Assembly: GCA_034770075.1 (NCBI GenBank)
Contig: JAVJAP010000352.1
Span: 62,001-126,000 of the forward strand
DNA: 64,000 bases
Direction of reading: 5' to 3'
From: Aralia elata
Lineage: Eukaryota > Streptophyta > Magnoliopsida > Apiales > Araliaceae
Shown one piece after another: positions 59,832 to 64,000 of this stretch (its first letter is position 1; each line of letters begins with the position of its first letter). The notes under the pieces are model-generated. The model was given only the letters and a program-made list of their open reading frames with translations, had not been told where the DNA came from and ran no database searches. Both the position numbers and the translations under genes were made by a program.

Positions 59832-60253
59832 ATAGGTCTTTTAGAGTTCATGAAAAACGTGAGTCGTAGGTTGGAGAACGGACTCATTTTGATAAAGGAT
59901 TACAAAGTTAAAGCAATAACGTTAACGGAAGTCAATTCGGGAAGAAAAATCAAGTTGGACAGAGATAAACTCGCCGGGGCAAGTTCGTTTGGCTAGGGAA
60001 ATTCGTCGGGGCGAATTGGGCAGAGAGGAGTTAGCCGAGGCGAGCTCAAGTTCGCCTGGGCGAGTTCCCTGTTTTTCAGTTTTGTGATTTTAATGTCCTG
60101 TTAAATGAGCATAATTTTTTTGTACAAACTCCGATTTAGGTGATTCAAGATGATCCAGAAAGGTGAGAGGTAGACCTATAACTTTCATTCAATAAGAATT
60201 AAGAGTTAAGGTAGGGATCAATTTTGAAATAGAGCCTCTTTAAGGCTATTGTT
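59832..60253 (+). other. Retroelement-like fragment with degenerate palindromes
   Basis: No gene. Imperfect palindromes built on TTCGCC and GGGCGAA occur between 59969 and 60064; the first two centres are 32 bp apart. At 60126-60190, aactccgatt, gattcaagatg and ctataactttcat form a phrase also found on the opposite strand of the E2 LTR (10350-10408). It is probably an LTR piece, of unknown family. Confidence 0.4.
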
Positions 60254-60480
60254 GTAACGCCCCCGAATTCGGGCGCTGGCCGCCCGGACAAGGGTCAACG
60301 TTAACTCAATAACTTTCGTAACTTAACCAATGATCCCATAATCATATTGGTTGAATTATTCTATTATAGACTATAAAATTATAAATTTTCTTAACTTCAT
60401 CCTTAGATCTTAACTTGATCTCGGTCTCATTCTTTCTACAAGTATCAACTTGTAGTTCATTCGTATATATAGATTACACC

Positions 60481-60538
<58 letters not shown>

Positions 60539-61478
60539 CATTAAGATTCAGATATTCTATAATTTTACATATCCAAGTTTCACAGTATTAATAACAAAGA
60601 TTGTTCTTGGCAATAGATAGGCGTATTCCGATACTTTTGGCATCTTACCGGTGCTCATTATTGGAACCTCAGTACTTACAGAACTCTCAGTATCATTCAA
60701 TACCCTCCCTTAGACATATATCCTTATAGATATACCTCTTTATATCGATATTTTCTATTTATCTGAATTTCACAATATTAATAACACACTTGTACTTGGA
60801 ACAGAGGAACCTTGTGATGAATTTGGTTTTTTCATCGGTGCTAGATCTCTGGTCTTACGGTACTCACAATGTTATTCAATATCCTCATTCAGATTTATAG
60901 TTCTTTATCAACATTGTATTAATGTTTTATTATCTATCTGAAGTTTAGAGTATCGGCATAACATGATCAGTCCATATTACCAATACTCTCACTTAGAGTT
61001 ATAGTTCTTTAACAATTCTAAGTTATATCAAAGTAAAGACATAACAACATTCTGATAATAATAACATGGTATTATTAATATAATCTTCGATTAGAAGGTT
61101 TGCTTATTCGTATTACAACAGTCATTATGACTAAATACAAATACAAGTAATTAAAACATGAAACCTAGTATACGCTTCTTCTTTACGTTCATGTTCTTCT
61201 CATTCGTCATAACTGCAATTAGAGGTTTATTCGCAAGAATGAGCACCACGGCTCAGCAAGTCTATCTAATAAAACATAGACAGTTTATGCTTTCATATAA
61301 ACTTTAACAAGCTTGACTTGACATAACTTTCAGTTAACTCATGCTCAATGATAAAACATAATCATATATGGCATAACATATCATTAAACACTTAACATTT
61401 AATCATCATATCCTACTTAACATCACATAAGGCTTTCATACATATACTTTCACATATCAACTATCACATATGAACTGT
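60254..61478 (-). mobile_element. Probable minus-strand gypsy LTR fragment
   Basis: It begins TGTAACGCCCCCGAATTCGG, the complement of a gypsy LTR 3' end. Near 61220-61250 the complement reads tgctcattcttgcg, like the conserved region near the 3' end of the E6 LTR. Related phrases around cagatattct and ttcacagtattaataac recur at 60550, 60770 and 60880-60950. No gene is seen. Confidence 0.4.
60482..60534. repeat. (TA)n microsatellite
   Basis: An uninterrupted TA dinucleotide run of about 26 units. Length may be unreliable in assembly. Confidence 0.97.
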
Positions 61479-64000
61479 TACACCCCCAAATTCAGGTACC
61501 AATACCTCGAATTTGGTGCTCACGATAAAATACATCCATACACCTCTAAACAACATAAATTAACTAATGCGGAATAAATAAACATATGTTGTTCATTATA
61601 AAAGGTTTACTACGGTCCTAAGGTCTATAACCTTAAATAAAATACATCGCAGAATACAATAATATTACAAAACGATCCCACGATTACATAACGGGATAGT
61701 CATATAACTATTCCTTAAGCTTTCATTTGCCTTTGTCCACTTTGGAACTCCCCGGCTTAACTGCAATAGGTTCATGATATAGCAAGGGTGAGCAACTACT
61801 TTGCTCAGCAAGTTTAAAATGAATAAAGAAGATATATCATGAATGAATAAGAATAATAGCCGCATAGATCAATAATTTATGAACAATGATGAAATAGCTG
61901 AAATGACATAATCAAAGTTCAAATGAAACAATGAATATTGATTATTTACTGCTAAGTGGTCCAACCGACCATGAACTTGGCCAAAGAGTTAATCATTCAA
62001 CTAACTCTTTTAAAACCTGGCCCCGTCAGTTGTACTCGAGGGGATCAGGCGATCAGCCTCTTGTACATCATGTATATGCATAACATTTAACTCTGACTGC
62101 ATCGAATAACCGACACATTATAATCCCCTAATAAGGGTTGCTCTCTCAGTCCAAGAATCCATACCAACAACCGGTTTGGATAGCTTTTAAAATAATAACT
62201 TGTACATGTCTAGCCAAAACGAATGGCGTAGACTATCTCCTTTAACAGTTCATGAATGAAGAACTTAAACGTTTCATAATCCAACAACAGATAATGAATT
62301 CAAATGCATAAGCTGCGAATATCATTAATTATCTTGGAGGTGGAATAATTGACAATAATTAATCCACCAATATGATTTAAAAGTAATAACTCCATTTGAG
62401 TCATGAAACTTACAACAATATATAACACCTGTATAAAATACGAAACCTGCTCAAATATAATTCGAGTAAGGTTAGGGAAACTTGCCCAACACAAGGGTTA
62501 GACAAGTGTTAGGAAACTTGCATAACATACACCTGTTTGCACGGAATAGAAAGAATAGTGCATAAGGTTTAGAAACTTTCCCAACACAAAGGTTAGACAA
62601 GGGTTAGGGAATTTGCCTGATGCGCTGCTACAATATTATAACACACACTCCTTAATATCCTACACATGTAAATACATATTCACATAACAATTAGTCACAT
62701 AAGGATTAAGTTCAAAACGGACGCTGCATCATTAAAACACATTGATTGCCGTAACTACCCAGTCGGGGGTCTCGCTCACCGGGCTGGACACGGCACTGGC
62801 GCTGCAGCGCCAAGCCTTAGTGTTGGACCTCACACTGCGGCGTGAGTCCCGCGTCCTGCCTCTGCCGCGTGGCGTCGCTGCAGCGTGGAGCTTAGTGTTA
62901 GAAGCCACGCTGCAGCGTGAACTCCGCTCCCCGCCTCCTTTCTGCAGTAGCTGGATTCTAGGTTTGTTCCCAGTTCGCGACTCTGACCTCCATAACTCCT
63001 TCAATACATAAGCAAATTGGTCCATTTCGGATTCTATGGACTCCTAACTTATGGGGCTACAACATATTAAAAATGCAGAGCTACCCATTAACATTAACAT
63101 GGTAAAATCTTAAGCCAAAGTATAGAGTTCATACTTTGTTCTTCGAGTTCTTGACAAGTTTTACAAAAATCGTGACTACGAACTCGTTTTAACTCGTTTT
63201 AACTCCTTTTCACTCCATTCTAACTGGGTTAACTTCGTAACCCATGGAACTACAATACCATAACAACAAACAAAATTAACAAACATGAAATCATAGCTTT
63301 ACAGTCCTAGAAAAAGTCCGAATGTCCAAGTTCATGTCCAAAGTCCATTGTTCTTGCTCCATTAAGCCAAGGTAAGGATTTCTTGCGTTTTTGTTCCACT
63401 TTGATGTTATTAATGGCTTATATAGTCTCTTAAAAACATTTAAAAACAATCACAACAAACAAAAACACCAAGAATCGCCATAAATCCGACCCACAAGCTT
63501 AAGAGCTCAAAACTAAGAAAAACTTGAAAATCTTTACAAGAAATCGAATGGAAAGGATTTGATTGATTGATTCCCTCTGTAAATCCTTCCTAGATGTTAA
63601 GGAGCTCGGCTAGGCTTTGTTTTAGGGGTTCTCCTTGCTTGGATTCTCTTCTTCTTCCACCCGTGCCTTCTTCTTCTTCCTCCTTCCTTTTTTCCGGCGA
63701 CCTTCTTCTCTTTTCCGGCGACTTTTCCAGCGACCTTCTCCTTCTTTCCTCTTCCTCTTTGCTGCATATTTCTCTCTTTCTCTCTCTCTCTCTATCAGCT
63801 GAAGCAACTAGGAATGGAATGGGAGGGAATGAATTATTTGGGAGAAGTGGAGTAAATTTGGGAGAAAAATGGGAGTGGCTCAAGGTGGCCAAATAATCAA
63901 ACTTGTCGGCAAGGCGGCAACCTCCCTTCTCTCTCCTCACCTTCCTAGCATCTGATTGGTTGATGGGCTTTGGTTGGTTCTCACTTGGTGTAACAAGCCA
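61479..64000 (-). mobile_element. Probable minus-strand gypsy LTR, running past the window end
   Basis: It begins TGTTACACCCCCAAATTC, the complement of a gypsy LTR 3' end. About 300 bp in, the complement reads gctcacccttgc, as near the 3' end of the E6 LTR. Palindrome array A9 is inside. Repeated phrases around cttgcccaacacaagggttagacaag lie at 62480-62620. The pyrimidine-rich stretch at 63600-63800 gives low-complexity ORFs on both strands that I do not accept as genes. The 5' end is not reached. Confidence 0.45.
62798..62919. repeat. GC palindrome array A9
   Basis: Units with core TGCA are centred at 62804.5 (GGCGCTGCAGCGCC, perfect), 62837.5 (decayed), 62880.5 (one-sided change) and 62912.5 (CACGCTGCAGCGTG, perfect 14-bp palindrome). 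Spacings are 33, 43 and 32 bp. In the last unit both arms carry matching changes, so the palindrome is kept. Confidence 0.85.

Noticed and set aside
62742..63011. 89-residue frame at 62742 and its opposite-strand partner at 62732-63025
   Set aside because: Both read through the GC palindrome array A9 and have biased Arg/Ser/Leu composition. No domain is visible.
63590..63940. Charged Arg/Glu-rich and Ser/Leu-rich frames on opposite strands
   Set aside because: They come from a purine/pyrimidine-asymmetric low-complexity stretch with a CT run at about 63776-63794.

Overview
The window looks like a plant nuclear genome, probably a eudicot, inside a heterochromatic nest of LTR retrotransposons. 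Copia, Tekay-type chromovirus and Athila-type elements dominate, primer sites match plant tRNA-iMet and tRNA-Asp, and the DNA is AT-rich. I found no host protein gene, tRNA, rRNA or CRISPR array. Every convincing coding region is a retrotransposon gag or pol, and all carry stops, frameshifts or truncations.

Layout, left to right, with labels used below. E1 (390-9524, minus) is a complete-ended copia element with decayed coding sequence. E2 (10107-16302, plus) is a non-autonomous Athila-related element that encodes only part of Gag. E3 (16787-26106, plus) is the best-preserved member of E1's copia family. These three interrupt one AT-rich host tract (1-389, 9525-10106, 16303-16786, 26107-28885) that resembles a minus-strand gypsy LTR. 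A plus-strand LTR-like fragment (28886-30536) follows. E4 (30537-34005, plus) is a 5'-truncated Angela-like copia with its 3' LTR. E5 (34006-37494 plus 48091-48758, plus) is a decayed relative of E1. Its 3' LTR is split by E6 (37495-48090, plus), a Tekay-type gypsy element with a 5-bp target duplication. E7 (48761-59831, minus) is an Athila-type gypsy element whose gag-pol keeps one frame apart from four stops and which has an extra 3' ORF. The right end (59832-64000) holds fragments of further gypsy LTRs.

How the elements relate. E1 and E5 share the same 273-bp in-frame deletion and the same damaged reverse transcriptase motif, yet E1 has LTRs only about 1% apart and an intact target duplication. 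That points to a defective lineage copied in trans by intact relatives. E2 keeps a Gag fragment and the RNA hairpin skeleton of E7-like elements but no pol, so it also looks like a trans-mobilised parasite.

The most unusual signal is a family of GC-rich arrays in this AT-rich DNA. Twelve-base inverted repeats of the form GCGC-N4-GCGC, each array with its own N4, occur in pairs whose centres lie 32 or 33 bp apart in all 18 pairs I measured. Consecutive pairs are separated by 42-50 bp. The arrays occur in unrelated elements: LTRs of E2 and E7, the leader of E3, the 3' region and gag coding sequence of E7, and two other LTR-like fragments.

All divergences and spacings were counted by eye.
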